The notes beneath the pieces are model-generated. The model was not told the DNA's origin. It saw only the letters and a list, made by a program, of their open reading frames with translations, and made no database searches. Below, piece by piece: positions 44,962 to 55,300 of a stretch of 64,000 bases of DNA. The translations under genes and the position numbers were made by a program. The DNA is from Pseudaminobacter soli (ex Li et al. 2025) (GTDB lineage Bacteria > Pseudomonadota > Alphaproteobacteria > Rhizobiales > Rhizobiaceae). Position 1 is the stretch's first letter, and every line of letters starts with the position of its first letter. The stretch covers positions 372,001 to 436,000 of the forward strand of contig NZ_JARXVF010000003.1 in assembly GCF_029892515.1 (NCBI RefSeq), read 5' to 3'.

Positions 44962-45001
44962 GGGTGGCTTTTTTCGGTCAGGCCGCTTGTCCCGTCAAGG
45001 G

Positions 45002-45286
45002 TCAGGCGGCAGCCTTCGCTGCAACCAGACCGTCGATCTTGGCGCAGAGGTTCTTCATCAGGAAGTAGTCGTCGGTCGAGGCCTTGCCGTCGTTGACGTC
45101 CTGCGTCCACTTCTCGAGCGGCACCTTGATGCCGAATTCCTTGTCGATCGCAAAGACGATATCGAGGAAATCGAGGCTGTCGATGCCAAGATCGTCGATC
45201 GTGTGGCTCTCGGGCGTGATGGTGTCGATGTCGATCTCGCTCGTGTCGGCGATGATCTTGGCAACTTTCTCGAATGTCGTGGACAC
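45002..45286 (-). CDS. acpXL: Specialised acyl carrier protein AcpXL
   Basis: A 94-residue acyl carrier protein, longer at the C-terminus than the housekeeping ACP (about 78 residues), as known for AcpXL. The phosphopantetheine Ser37 lies in [10 protein letters not shown]. It carries the growing very-long-chain acyl group for lipid A. Here the fabF2XL gene follows after 40 bases; the dehydratase gene fabZXL that I recall next to acpXL in Rhizobium is not present between them. Confidence 0.93.
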   Translation of the reverse strand: MSTTFEKVAKIIADTSEIDIDTITPESHTIDDLGIDSLDFLDIVFAIDKEFGIKVPLEKWTQDVNDGKASTDDYFLMKNLCAKIDGLVAAKAAA

Positions 45287-45448
45287 GGCTTTTCCTTATA
45301 AATTGCGGGCGGATTCCTTTCCGCGCAGGTTTGTTCGGCTCTCTAATCCGTTTTTTTAGGCAGGAAAAGACCAAATCGCCCTTTCGCGGCCGGAGGCCGG
45401 TGCAGGCGGTCTTTCCGTCCAGTCACGTCATGCGGCGTTCAATGCCCG

Positions 45449-46006
45449 TCAATTGAACACGATTCGGCCTAGAATATGGAGCCCCTCGCCATCGGGTTTG
45501 ACGATTACGGCTTCGCCTTCGCGGGCCGTCTGGCCGGTCAGCGCGGCGATGATTTCCTGGTGGGTCACCAGCACCAGATTGCCCGATCCGGCAAAGGCTC
45601 GGATCTCCTTCAGGATCGCCTCCTTCTGCTCTGCGGTGACCTCGGTGCCGGACGCCGGCTGGTCCAGCGCGGCGAAAGGCTCGACGATCCTGTCGCCGAA
45701 GGCGATGCGGGCGGTTTCCAGCGCATTGCAGTAGCGGCTCGACAGCACCCGTTCCGTAGTCTCGGCGCGTGCGGCGAAGAGGGCGCCCATCTTGCGCGCC
45801 TGCTGCTTGCCGCGATCGGAAAGATTACGCTGGGTGGCGCAGTTCTCGATGTCGAAGTTGGCCGGCTCGCCGCCGCCTCCGGGCGTGATCGCATGTCGCA
45901 GCAGCACGACATGGCCGCCATTGCGCAGCAGCGCCCAGCCTGCCTCGGTGGCGGCGGCCGGCACCATGGCGGCAAGCAGAAACAACAAGGACATCACTAT
46001 GCGCAT
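45449..46006 (-). CDS. Histidine phosphatase family protein, exported
   Basis: A 185-residue phosphoglycerate-mutase-like phosphatase. A signal peptide (MRIVMSLLFLLAAMVPAAA) indicates periplasmic location. The catalytic His is in VVLLRHAITPGGG and the second His in NLVLVTHQE; the Arg of SDRGKQQARKMG is also conserved. ATG 46006 follows GGGAAG; the longer frame from 46132 lacks a ribosome site. The substrate is unknown. It is upstream of the lipid A cluster but separated by 160 bases. Confidence 0.85.
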   Translation of the reverse strand: MRIVMSLLFLLAAMVPAAATEAGWALLRNGGHVVLLRHAITPGGGGEPANFDIENCATQRNLSDRGKQQARKMGALFAARAETTERVLSSRYCNALETARIAFGDRIVEPFAALDQPASGTEVTAEQKEAILKEIRAFAGSGNLVLVTHQEIIAALTGQTAREGEAVIVKPDGEGLHILGRIVFN

Positions 46007-46156
46007 GCAATCTTCCCGGGCGATTTCGCCGCATATAGGGATGGGAAAGCCGGATGAAAGGCAAGCGCGACGCCGACCCGCTGCGCCTGTGGGCTCATAT
46101 GCATGGGGGTTGCTGGACGATTGCGCGGCCATAGGGGCTCACCTATCACCGCGCGC

Positions 46157-47107
46157 ATGTCCCCGATGCTCGAAACCGTTCTGTTCGTCTTCAGCCTTGT
46201 CGCGCTTGGCTATTTTTCCGGGCTTTCGGGCTATCTGAAGGCAGATGTCGGCGATGCGCTGTCCCGTTTCACCGTCGGCGTGGCGCTGCCTGTGCTGCTG
46301 TTCCGCACCATGGTCACCGCCGACTTCAAGGGTGCGGCGCCATGGGCCCTGTGGACAACCTATTTCGTGGCGGTGATCGTCGCCTGGACCGCCGGGCATC
46401 TCGTCACCACACGGATCTTTGGCCGGGATTCGCAGGCTGGCGTCGTCGGCGGGGTGGCGACGGCGTTCTCCAACCTGCTCCTGCTGGGCATTCCCTTCAT
46501 GCTCGGCGTCTTCGGCCAGCAGGGCGTCGACATATTGTCGCTGATCATCTCGGTGCATCTGCCGACGATGCTGGCGGGCTCGATCATCCTGTTCGAGGTG
46601 TTCGGCGGGCAAAAGAACGGCCACGTCCATCCGCTGCGTATCGCGCATGATTTTCTGCGCCGGCTCTACACCAATTCGCTGATCGTCGGCATTCTTGCCG
46701 GGCTTGCCTGGCGTTTCCTCGGCCTGCCGATGCCGGGTCTCCTCGGCCGGCTGGTCGACGCCTTGGCCGGCATCGCGGGGCCGCTCGCGCTGTTTGCCAT
46801 GGGGCTGGGCCTGCGCAAGTTCGGCATTACGGGCAACGCCAAGCCAGCGATTGCGCTTTCGGCGCTAAAACTGATGCTGATGCCGGCGGTGGCGCTGGCC
46901 ATGGCCTGGCTGCTCGGCCTTCCGCCGCTGCCGGCCCAGGTGGCCGTTGCGGCGGCGGCACTCCCTTCGGGCGTCAACTCCTATCTCATCGCCGTGCAGT
47001 TCGGCACCGGTCAGGCCTTGGCGTCCAACCAGATGACGATTGCCACCGCCTGCGCGGTCGTCACCACCGCATTCTGGCTGACAATTGCGCACATGGTTTT
47101 CGGATAG
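46157..47107 (+). CDS. AEC family transporter
   Basis: A 316-residue membrane protein with about ten hydrophobic segments in two inverted halves, of the auxin-efflux/malonate carrier (AEC) family. Typical segments are FVFSLVALGYFSGLSG, TAFSNLLLLGIPFMLG and the C-terminal ALPSGVNSYLIAVQFGTG. Characterised bacterial members move malonate or other dicarboxylates; plant relatives export auxin. ATG 46157 and 46166 are both possible and neither has a good ribosome site. It is divergent from the histidine phosphatase gene. Confidence 0.85.
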   Translation: MSPMLETVLFVFSLVALGYFSGLSGYLKADVGDALSRFTVGVALPVLLFRTMVTADFKGAAPWALWTTYFVAVIVAWTAGHLVTTRIFGRDSQAGVVGGVATAFSNLLLLGIPFMLGVFGQQGVDILSLIISVHLPTMLAGSIILFEVFGGQKNGHVHPLRIAHDFLRRLYTNSLIVGILAGLAWRFLGLPMPGLLGRLVDALAGIAGPLALFAMGLGLRKFGITGNAKPAIALSALKLMLMPAVALAMAWLLGLPPLPAQVAVAAAALPSGVNSYLIAVQFGTGQALASNQMTIATACAVVTTAFWLTIAHMVFG

Positions 47108-47323
47108 CCCCATAGGGGTACAGACTCTCTCGCTCTGGACCATAAGGTCATGGCACAAGGAGATTGATCCAGTTACTTTACGTGAGTTAAAGAGGTGGCG
47201 CGCTTGCGGGGAGGGTCATATATCTATGGCACATCGCGCAACACCGACGGCGGGCTCTCCGCCGCTGCGACGAATTTCCAGAGGACCGGCGCGTCGTGGC
47301 GCGCCGCACGAGAGGCGAGACGA

Positions 47324-48781
47324 ATGCTCCAGAAGACCAGCCATTTCATGCGCCAGGCGAATCTCATCAATGGCGAGTGGGTCCAGGCCGATTCCGGCAA
47401 GACCGTCGATGTGATCAACCCGGCGACGGGCCTCAAGATCGGCACCGTGCCGTATGCGCGTGGTGCCGAGACGCGCCGCGCCATCGAAGCCGCCAACGAG
47501 GCCTTCAAGACCTTCCGCAAGACGTCGGCGCTCGAGCGCTCCAAGCTGCTGCGCAAGCTGCACGACGCCATCATGGACAACCAGGACGCGCTGGCCGAAC
47601 TGCTCACCATGGAGCAGGGCAAGTCGCTGACCGAGGCCAAGGGCGAAGTCGGCTCGTCGGCCGCCTATGTGCTGTGGTTCGCCGAGGAAGCCCGCCGTGC
47701 CTATGGCGACGTCGTTCCGTCCCCGTGGGCCGACCGCCGCATTCTCGTGACCAAGGAGCCGGTCGGCGTCATCGCCGCGATCACGCCGTGGAACTTCCCG
47801 TCCTCTATGCTGGCCCGCAAGATCGGCCCGGCAATCGCCGCTGGCTGTACCTCGGTCGTCAAGCCGGCCACGCAGACCCCGTATTCGGGCCTGGCCTGGG
47901 GCGCGCTGTGCGAGGAAGTCGGCATTCCGAAGGGCGTCGTCAACGTCGTCACCGGTTCGGCCGCCGAGATCGGCGACGAGCTCTGCACCAACCCGCTGGT
48001 CAAGAAGATCACCTTCACCGGCTCGACCGAAGTCGGCAAGATGCTGATCGCCAAGTCGGCCACGACCGTGAAAAAGGTCTCGATGGAACTCGGCGGCAAC
48101 GCTCCGTTCCTGGTCTTCGACGACGCCGACATCGACCGCGCGGTCGAGGGCGCCATCGCCGCCAAGTTCCGCAATTCGGGCCAGACCTGCGTCTGCACCA
48201 ACCGCTTCTTCGCCCAGGCCGGCATCTACGACAAGTTCGTTGAGAAGCTGGCCGAAGCTTCGAACAAGCTGAAGGTCGGCCCCGGCCTCGAGGCCGGCGT
48301 GCAGCAGGGCCCGCTGATCGACGAGAAGGCTGTCGAGAAGGTTGAGGAATTCATCGCCGACGCCACCGCCAATGGCGGCAAGATCGTTGCCGGCGGCAAG
48401 CGCCATGCGCTGGGCGGCTCCTTTTTCGAGCCGACCGTCATCGCCGGCGCCACGCCCGACATGAAGTTCATGAAGGAAGAGATCTTCGGCCCCATCGCTC
48501 CGGTCTTCAAGTTCGAGACCGAGGAAGAGGCCGTCGCGCTCGCCAACGACACCGAGTTCGGTCTCGCCTGCTACTTCTACACCGGCGATCTCGGCCGCGC
48601 CTTCCGCGTGATGGAAGGGCTGAAGTACGGCATGGTCGGCGTCAACGAAGGCATCATCACCACTCCGGAAGCCCCGTTCGGCGGCGTGAAGGAGTCGGGT
48701 CTGGGCCGCGAGGGCGGCCACCAGGGCATCGAGGACTATCTCGACACCAAGTATGTCTGCATCGGCGGCCTCGGCCTCTGA
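47324..48781 (+). CDS. gabD: NAD(P)-dependent succinate-semialdehyde dehydrogenase
   Basis: A 485-residue aldehyde dehydrogenase. The catalytic Cys is in NSGQTCVCTNR, where the second Cys two residues later is typical of GabD, and the general base Glu is in MELGGNAPF; the cofactor loop is FTGSTEVGK. It oxidises succinate semialdehyde to succinate, the second step of GABA use. ATG 47324 follows GAGAGGCGAG; the longer frame to 47195 is not conserved in type. A small ATAGGG/CCCTAT hairpin follows the stop (48784-48800). No gabT is adjacent, although an omega-aminotransferase lies at 16354. Confidence 0.9.
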   Translation: MLQKTSHFMRQANLINGEWVQADSGKTVDVINPATGLKIGTVPYARGAETRRAIEAANEAFKTFRKTSALERSKLLRKLHDAIMDNQDALAELLTMEQGKSLTEAKGEVGSSAAYVLWFAEEARRAYGDVVPSPWADRRILVTKEPVGVIAAITPWNFPSSMLARKIGPAIAAGCTSVVKPATQTPYSGLAWGALCEEVGIPKGVVNVVTGSAAEIGDELCTNPLVKKITFTGSTEVGKMLIAKSATTVKKVSMELGGNAPFLVFDDADIDRAVEGAIAAKFRNSGQTCVCTNRFFAQAGIYDKFVEKLAEASNKLKVGPGLEAGVQQGPLIDEKAVEKVEEFIADATANGGKIVAGGKRHALGGSFFEPTVIAGATPDMKFMKEEIFGPIAPVFKFETEEEAVALANDTEFGLACYFYTGDLGRAFRVMEGLKYGMVGVNEGIITTPEAPFGGVKESGLGREGGHQGIEDYLDTKYVCIGGLGL

Positions 48782-48869
48782 TCTATAGGGGTAGGCCCTA
48801 TCCCTTGACATGATGACGGGCGCGGCCTCAAGGTCGCGTCCGTTTTCATTTTTGGGTCCGGAGCGGGGC

Positions 48870-49889
48870 ATGTCGGGCGGCAAGGTCTTCGGTACGACAG
48901 GGGACGGACACTCCGTCCAGCGCTTCGAGATTGCGGGTGGCGGCCTGACGGCCAAGATCATGAATTGGGGCGCGGTGGTGCAGGATCTGCGCCTGAACGG
49001 CCATGACGCGCCGCTGGTGCTCGGCTTCGAACGCTTCGCCAACTATCCGCTTTCGTCTCCCTATTTCGGCGCCATCGTCGGGCGCTTTGCCAACCGCATC
49101 AGCGGCGGCCGCTTCACGCTGGAAGGCCGACGCTACAGCATCGATCCCGAGCGGCCCGAGAGCAATGGGCTGCATGGCGGCATCAATGGCTTTGGCCACC
49201 GGGTTTGGGACGTTCTGGTGCATGGGCCCGACTTCGTCACGTTCGGCCTGCACGATCCGGACGGGGAGATGGGTTTTCCGGGCGCGCTCGACGTGCGCTG
49301 CACCTACAGGCTGAAGATTCCCGGCACGCTGGCCATCGAACTGACCGCGACCTGCGACGAGCCCACGCTCTGCAACCTGGCGCACCATTCCTATTTCAAC
49401 CTCGACGACGGCGGCGCGGGCGATATCCTCGACCATCGCATCATGCTGAATGCGGCCGCCTATCTACCGGTTGACGGGGCCTGCGTGCCCACCGGCGTCG
49501 TAAAGCCCGTCGACGACACGCCTTTCGATTTCCGCCATGCCCGCCCGATCCGCATGGAAAGCGAAGGCGAGCAGCTCGGCTACGACAACAATTTCTGCCT
49601 CGCAGCCGCGCGCGGGCCGCTCAGGCAGGCTGCCTGGGTGCAGGGGGCGTCCTCGGGCGTCGAGCTAGAGGTCTGGACCACCGAGCCTGGCGTCCAGCTC
49701 TATGTCGGGCAGCACCTCAACACCGAAGCGCGCGGGCTCGGCGGCCGGCGCTACAAGCCCTATGCCGGATTCTGCCTCGAGCCGCAGGTCTGGCCGGATG
49801 CGCCCAACCGGCCCTATTTCCCGCAGGCCACGCTCTGGCCCGGGGAACTCTATCGCCAGACGACCGAATACCGGTTCAGGCTGGGTTAG
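48870..49889 (+). CDS. galM: Aldose 1-epimerase (galactose mutarotase)
   Basis: A 339-residue mutarotase that interconverts alpha and beta anomers of hexoses. The two key His residues are in SNGLHGGI and LAHHSYFNL, and the catalytic Glu is in CLEPQVWPDAPN. ATG 48870 is supported by GGAGCGGGG just upstream; the frame from 48810 covers low-complexity sequence. Its stop overlaps the convergent low-GC gene by 4 bp. Confidence 0.9.
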   Translation: MSGGKVFGTTGDGHSVQRFEIAGGGLTAKIMNWGAVVQDLRLNGHDAPLVLGFERFANYPLSSPYFGAIVGRFANRISGGRFTLEGRRYSIDPERPESNGLHGGINGFGHRVWDVLVHGPDFVTFGLHDPDGEMGFPGALDVRCTYRLKIPGTLAIELTATCDEPTLCNLAHHSYFNLDDGGAGDILDHRIMLNAAAYLPVDGACVPTGVVKPVDDTPFDFRHARPIRMESEGEQLGYDNNFCLAAARGPLRQAAWVQGASSGVELEVWTTEPGVQLYVGQHLNTEARGLGGRRYKPYAGFCLEPQVWPDAPNRPYFPQATLWPGELYRQTTEYRFRLG

Positions 49890-50206
49890 GCGACTTCGCT
49901 GTAAGTATCTATTATTCTTTTCACTGACTTGTAGATGTTCATGATAAAGACATCGTAGTCTTTTTCGTTGTAGCCATTTTCAATGCACCGCTCCCTGTAC
50001 ATGGAGGCAATGAATGGGAAGCTCCAAACATCTTTGATTATCGTAGATTTTTGTTCTTTTGATATTTTGGCCATTTCCAAATTGTTTAATTTGAACAGGA
50101 CAATGGCGGAGCGTTCTTTGATAAATCGCCTTTTGCGGGCCTCGTAGAAGAAGCCGCCCGGCTCAAATTCGTCTAGGAAACCTTCTGGTAGAACTTCGCT
50201 AACCAT
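49886..50206 (-). CDS. Hypothetical protein, low-GC orphan
   Basis: A 106-residue protein I do not recognise. It is rich in Lys, Ile, Glu, Phe and Tyr with AT-ending codons, in sharp contrast to the GC-rich genes on both sides, which suggests recent transfer. A GGAAG ribosome site precedes ATG 50206. It is soluble, mostly helical, with motifs such as KISKEQKSTIIKDVWSFPF and IMNIYKSVKRIIDTY. It follows the PfkB kinase by 35 bases and might be cotranscribed. A phage or toxin-immunity origin is possible but not supported by any motif. Confidence 0.65.
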   Translation of the reverse strand: MVSEVLPEGFLDEFEPGGFFYEARKRRFIKERSAIVLFKLNNLEMAKISKEQKSTIIKDVWSFPFIASMYRERCIENGYNEKDYDVFIMNIYKSVKRIIDTYSEVA

Positions 50207-50241
50207 TTCGTCTTCCGGCTCGAATTTGGTTGGCTAATCGC

Positions 50242-51162
50242 TCACAGGTCGAACGCCAGCTGCAGGATGTCGAACGGCGCCAGCGCGCCGCGTATCTGCA
50301 CCACTGCCGCCGCAACATGATGGGCCCGGCGCGCCGCTTCCCTCGGCGGCAGGCCAAGCAGGCGAGCCGACAAATAGCCGCCGTTGAAGGCATCGCCTGC
50401 GCCCGTGGTATCGAGCGGCTCCGCGACATGGCTCGCTGGAACGGAGAACATGTCCTCGTAGTGCGAGATCAGGGCTGCGCCCTCGCCATTCTTGACGACG
50501 ATCTCCGCCACGCCGATCTCCTCCAGCCGCTGTGCCGTCGCCTCGGGCGAGGCATCGCCGTAAAGCTCCTGCTCGTCGGAAAAAGTCGGCAGGGCGATGT
50601 CGGTGATCTTCAGTGCCTCGTCGATGACGGCGCGGGCCGTCGCCGCGTCCGGCCACAGGCGCGGCCTGTAATTGGGGTCGAAGGCGATGTGCGAGCCATG
50701 CGTCCGTGCAGCAGCGATGGCCTGCAGCAGGGTGCGCCGACTGGGCGCATCCAGAATTGCCAAGGTGATGCCGGAAAAGTAAACAAGTGTCCGTTGTTCA
50801 AGGCTTTTTGCCAGTGCGGCCGGGTTGCTGGCGAGCTGCCGGGCGGCCGCATCGCTGCGCCAATAGGTGAAGGAGCGCTCCGCGCCCTTCAGCGTGATCG
50901 CATAGAGGCCGGGGCGGGCGCCGGAAATGATCGGGCTCTTGGCGATGCCGATGTCGTTTTCCTGAAGGAAGGCGATCTGATCTTTCGAGAAGGGATCGTC
51001 GCCGAAGGCCGAGACGTAGTCGATATTGTCGCTCTCGCTCAGCGCGCGAATGGTCCAGAGCGTGTTGAACGTGTCGCCGCCAAACCCCATGCGCCAGCTG
51101 TGACCGCTCTGCCCGGATAGCTCGAGCATGCACTCGCCGATTGCCACAATGCCTGCCGCCAT
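50242..51162 (-). CDS. PfkB family sugar kinase (2-keto-3-deoxygluconate kinase-like)
   Basis: A 306-residue ribokinase-fold kinase. The PfkB signature with the catalytic Asp is DTTGAGDAFNGGYL; the N-terminal GFGGDTFNTLWTIRAL segment binds sugar. The pattern (GECMLEL, SDEQELYGD) resembles KdgK, which phosphorylates 2-keto-3-deoxygluconate before aldol cleavage. ATG 51162 follows a very strong AGGAGAGGAGG site; a longer frame to 51261 is unsupported. No uronate or Entner-Doudoroff genes adjoin apart from galM. Confidence 0.82.
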   Translation of the reverse strand: MAAGIVAIGECMLELSGQSGHSWRMGFGGDTFNTLWTIRALSESDNIDYVSAFGDDPFSKDQIAFLQENDIGIAKSPIISGARPGLYAITLKGAERSFTYWRSDAAARQLASNPAALAKSLEQRTLVYFSGITLAILDAPSRRTLLQAIAAARTHGSHIAFDPNYRPRLWPDAATARAVIDEALKITDIALPTFSDEQELYGDASPEATAQRLEEIGVAEIVVKNGEGAALISHYEDMFSVPASHVAEPLDTTGAGDAFNGGYLSARLLGLPPREAARRAHHVAAAVVQIRGALAPFDILQLAFDL

Positions 51163-51308
51163 ACGGGCCTCCTCTCCTGATGAGATAGATTTATAGTGGC
51201 AGAGGCATGCTGACCATGGCCGGCCACAAAATGGCTTTACGCTTTTCGCAGATGTCGCCAATCGCTAATTTGCGGCAACCAGCGATGGATTCGATCAAGG
51301 AGTAGAGA

Positions 51309-51752
51309 GTGGGGTTCAACTGGCGTTATCTCGTGGCCATCATCGGCATCGCGGCCGTCGCGGCGATGGCGTTGAGCAAGCTCTCTTCCATCCCGCCGCA
51401 GCCGGTGAGCGGCCCCAACTTTGCCTTCAGCAAGCCGAGCGACCAGGGTACCTATGTCGTAGCCATGGAGCCGGAGACCACGCCGGTGAAGCAGGGCGAG
51501 TTGCATAGCTGGATCGTGACCGTCAAGACGCCGGACGGAAAGCCGGTCGAGAACGCCAAGATCACCGTCACCGGCAGCATGCCGGCCCATGGCCATGGCC
51601 TGCCCACCAGCCCCGAGGTAACCGACCACCTGGGAGAGGGGCGTTACCGGGTCGAGGGCGTCAAGTTCAGCATGACCGGGCTCTGGGAGCTCAAATTCGC
51701 CATTTCGGCACCGCAGGGCGACGACCAGGCGGTGTTCAGCCTGATGCTATGA
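51309..51752 (+). CDS. FixH/YtkA-like exported protein
   Basis: A 147-residue protein with an N-terminal membrane anchor (YLVAIIGIAAVAAMAL) and a beta-sandwich domain of the YtkA/FixH group: KQGELHSWIVTVKTPDGKPVENAKITVTG then MPAHGHGLPTSPEV, and MTGLWELKFAI. His and Met in the loop could bind copper. A GTG start at 51309 has AAGGAG upstream. Family members occur with copper enzymes and cytochrome oxidase assembly; no such genes adjoin, so the role is open. Confidence 0.78.
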   Translation: MGFNWRYLVAIIGIAAVAAMALSKLSSIPPQPVSGPNFAFSKPSDQGTYVVAMEPETTPVKQGELHSWIVTVKTPDGKPVENAKITVTGSMPAHGHGLPTSPEVTDHLGEGRYRVEGVKFSMTGLWELKFAISAPQGDDQAVFSLML

Positions 51753-51777
51753 GGCGGTGAAGACGCTGTCGAGCTGA

Positions 51778-52227
51778 TCAGCGATCCTTCACCGTTTCCA
51801 TCGCCACGAAGGTCGAGGTCTGCGCCACATGGGGCAGGGCGGAGATGCGCTCGCCCAGCACGCGCCTATAGGCGGCAATGTCCTTGGTGCGCACCTTCAA
51901 CAGGTAGTCGAAGCTTGCCGCCATCATGTGGCACTGCTCGATCTCGCGCACGGCCTGCACCGCGCGGTTGAAGGCGTCCAGTGCCGCCGAGCGCGTGTCG
52001 GAAAGTTTTACCTGCACGAAGGCGACATGGCCTTCGCCCATGCGCTCATGATCGACCACCGCGGAATAGCCGCGTATAAAGCCTTCCTGCTCCAGGCGCT
52101 TCACCCGCGCCTGCACGGGTGTTTTCGACAGCCCCACCTGCGCGGCGAGCTCGGCCATGGAAAGTCGTCCGTCGCGCGACAGAGCGGCTAGTATATTGCG
52201 GTCTATGCGGTCCAATTGGTCTTTCAT
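51778..52227 (-). CDS. putR: Lrp/AsnC family regulator, probable PutR
   Basis: A 149-residue Lrp-type regulator: HTH residues about 5-55 (RIDRNILAALSRDGRLSMAELAAQVGLS, split in the family as DRNILAAL and MAELAAQVGLS) followed by the AsnC ligand domain (VAFVQVKL, YLLKVRTKDIAAY). It is divergent from putA across 140 bases. In alphaproteobacteria the putA neighbour PutR activates putA in response to proline; that function is inferred from position and family. Confidence 0.88.
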   Translation of the reverse strand: MKDQLDRIDRNILAALSRDGRLSMAELAAQVGLSKTPVQARVKRLEQEGFIRGYSAVVDHERMGEGHVAFVQVKLSDTRSAALDAFNRAVQAVREIEQCHMMAASFDYLLKVRTKDIAAYRRVLGERISALPHVAQTSTFVAMETVKDR

Positions 52228-52269
52228 GGGCAGCTTCGCGTTCCGAAATGGCGGAAATGATCATTATCT

Positions 52270-52287
52270 ATAGGTCAATCGGCCTAT
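52270..52287. promoter_or_regulatory. Inverted repeat in the putR-putA intergenic region
   Basis: ATAGG and CCTAT arms separated by 8 bases lie midway between the divergent putR and putA starts. Lrp-type regulators bind loosely conserved AT-edged dyads, so this is a plausible PutR site. Only the dyad is observed. Confidence 0.4.
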
Positions 52288-52367
52288 CTTGCGCAATCCT
52301 TTGGGTCGCCCGAAAATGCGGTCTATGATACGCATCAAAGCAATCCAACAACTGCTTACGACGGCAT

Positions 52368-55300
52368 ATGTCCATGACTGCTCCGCTACTTGATACTATC
52401 CGCAAACAGATCCGCGCCAACTATCTTCCTGATGAAGATCAATCGCTTGCAAGGCTGATCAAGGCCGCCGATCTGAACGACGCCGAGCGCAAGGCGATCT
52501 CCGCCCGCGCCGTCGGGCTGGTCAATGCCGTGCGCGGCTCGACCGATCCGCGCCTGATGGAGGTCTTCCTCTCCGCCTATGGCCTGTCGACCAAGGAAGG
52601 CGTGGCGCTGATGTGCCTGGCCGAGGCGCTGCTGCGCGTGCCCGACACACAGACCATGGACGACCTGATCCAGGACAAGATCGCCCCGCACGACTGGTCG
52701 GCGCATGGTAGCAGCTCGAGCTCCATTTTCGTGAACGCCTCGACCTGGGCGCTGATGCTCACCGGCCGCGTGCTCGACGAGAGCGAGGACGGCATCGCCG
52801 GCACGCTACATGCCATGGTGCGCCGTCTGGGCGAGCCGGTCATCCGCAAGGCGGTGGCGGCTGCGATGCGCGAGATGGGCGAGCAGTTCGTGCTCGGCCG
52901 CACCATCGAGGAAGCCGTCAAGCGTGGCCGCTCGATGCTCGCCAAGGGCTATCTCTATTCCTACGACATGCTGGGCGAGGCCGCCCGTACCGAGGAGGAC
53001 GCGCTGCGCTATCTGCGCGCCTATGCCGATGCCATCACGTCGCTTTCCGCCCATTCGAAGGGGCAGGACATCCGCTACAATCCTGGCATCTCGGTAAAGC
53101 TGTCCGCCATCCATCCGCGCTACGAAGAAGCGCAGAAGGAAACCATGCTGCCGGTCATGGCCGATCGCCTGCTGTCGCTGGCCATAGCTGCCAAGAAGGC
53201 GCGCATGGGCCTCAACATCGACGCCGAGGAAGCCGACCGTCTGGATCTTTCGCTCGACGTCATCGAGCGCGTGCTGGCCGATCCGCAGCTGGAAGGCTGG
53301 GACGGCTTTGGCGTCGTCGTGCAGGCCTACGGTCCGCGCTGCGCCTTCGCCATCGACTGGCTCTATGCGCTTGCCCAGAAGCTCGACCGCAAGATCATGG
53401 TGCGCCTGGTCAAGGGCGCCTATTGGGACACCGAGGTCAAGCGCGCACAGACGCTCGGCCTCGAGGGCTACCCGGTGTTCACCCGCAAGGCCAACACCGA
53501 CGTTTCCTATATCTCCTGCGCCAAGAAGCTGCTGTCGATGACCGACCGCATCTATCCGCAGTTCGCCGGCCATAACGCGCATACGGTTTCGGCCATTCTC
53601 GCAATGGCTCCCGATCGCACGTCGTTCGAGTTCCAGCGCCTGCACGGCATGGGCGAGGCCCTGCACGAGACCGTGCGCAAGGCCGAAGGCACCCGCTGCC
53701 GCATCTATGCGCCGGTCGGCGCGCATTCGGACCTGCTCGCCTATCTGGTCCGCCGCCTGCTCGAAAACGGTGCCAACTCCTCCTTCGTTCATCAACTCAC
53801 GGACGAAAGCGTCAAGGCTGAGGACATCGCCCGCGATCCGTTCGAGACCGTCGCCACGCAGGGTCCGGCCGCCAACCCGGCCATTCCGCGGCCATTGGCC
53901 ATCTTCGGCGCCGGCCGCATTAACGCCAAGGGTTTTGACATCACCGATCCGGTGACGCTCGCGGCCATCGACAAGGCGCGGCAGGAATTCGCCGGGCCGG
54001 AGCACTGGCATGCCAAGCCGATCACCCGCGCTGTCGGGCATGGTGAGAAGCGGGCGGTCATCAACCCCGCCAAGCCAGCCGACATCGTCGGCACGGTGAC
54101 GGAGGCCGCAGCCAAGCAGGTGGAAACCGCCGTGCGCATCGCGCTCGACGCACAGCCGGCATGGGCCGCACGTCCTGTTTCCGAGCGCGGCGAGGCCCTG
54201 CGCCGCGCTGCCGACCTCTACGAAGCTCATGCCGCCGAGTTCTTTGCGCTCGCCACCCGCGAGGCCGGCAAGACGCTGGGCGATGCGGTTGCCGAGCTGC
54301 GCGAAGCAGTCGACTTCCTGCGCTACTACGCCTCCGAAGCCGTCAAGGCCGAGGCTGGTACCGAGGCGCGCGGCGTCATCGTCTGCATCTCGCCGTGGAA
54401 CTTCCCGCTCGCCATCTTCTCCGGCCAGATCGCGGCAGCCCTCGTCACGGGTAACAGCGTGATTGCCAAGCCGGCCGAACAGACCCCGCTGATCGCCTTC
54501 CGCGCCGTCGAATTGCTCCGCAAGGCAGGCATTCCGGAGGACGTGATCCAGCTTCTGCCGGGCGATGGCCCGACCGTCGGCGCGCCGCTGACGGCCGATC
54601 CGCGCATTGCCGGCGTCTGCTTCACCGGTTCCACCGAGGTGGCGAAACTGATCGAGAAGCAGCTGGCCGAAACGGCGGCACCCGACGCCATGCTGGTGGC
54701 CGAGACCGGCGGCCTCAACGCCATGATCGTCGACTCCACCGCGCTGCCCGAGCAGGCGGTGCGCGACATCGTCGCCTCGTCCTTCCAGAGTGCCGGCCAG
54801 CGCTGCTCGGCGCTGCGCGTCCTCTATGTCCAGAAGGACGTCGAGAAGAAGATGCTGCACATGCTGAAGGGCGCGATGGAAGCGCTCAACATCGGCGATC
54901 CGTGGCAGTTCTCCACCGACGTCGGCCCGGTCATCGACGAGGAAGCGCAAGTCTCGATCCGCGATTACAACACCAAGATGGAAGGGCAGGGTCGCCTCGT
55001 CGCCAAGATCGATGCGCCCAAGGACGGCCGCTTCGTGTCTCCGCACGTGTTCCGCGTCTCCGGCATCGGCGAGATGGAGCGCGAGGTGTTCGGCCCCGTC
55101 CTGCACGTCGCCACCTTCGAGGCCGACGAGATCGACAAGGTCATCGCCGACATCAATGCCAAGGGTTTTGGCCTGACTTTCGGCCTGCACACCCGCATCG
55201 AAGGCCGTGTGCAGCACTTCGTCGACGGCATCCATGCCGGCAACATCTACGTCAACCGCAACCAGATCGGCGCGGTCGTCGGCTCGCAGCCCTTCGGCGG

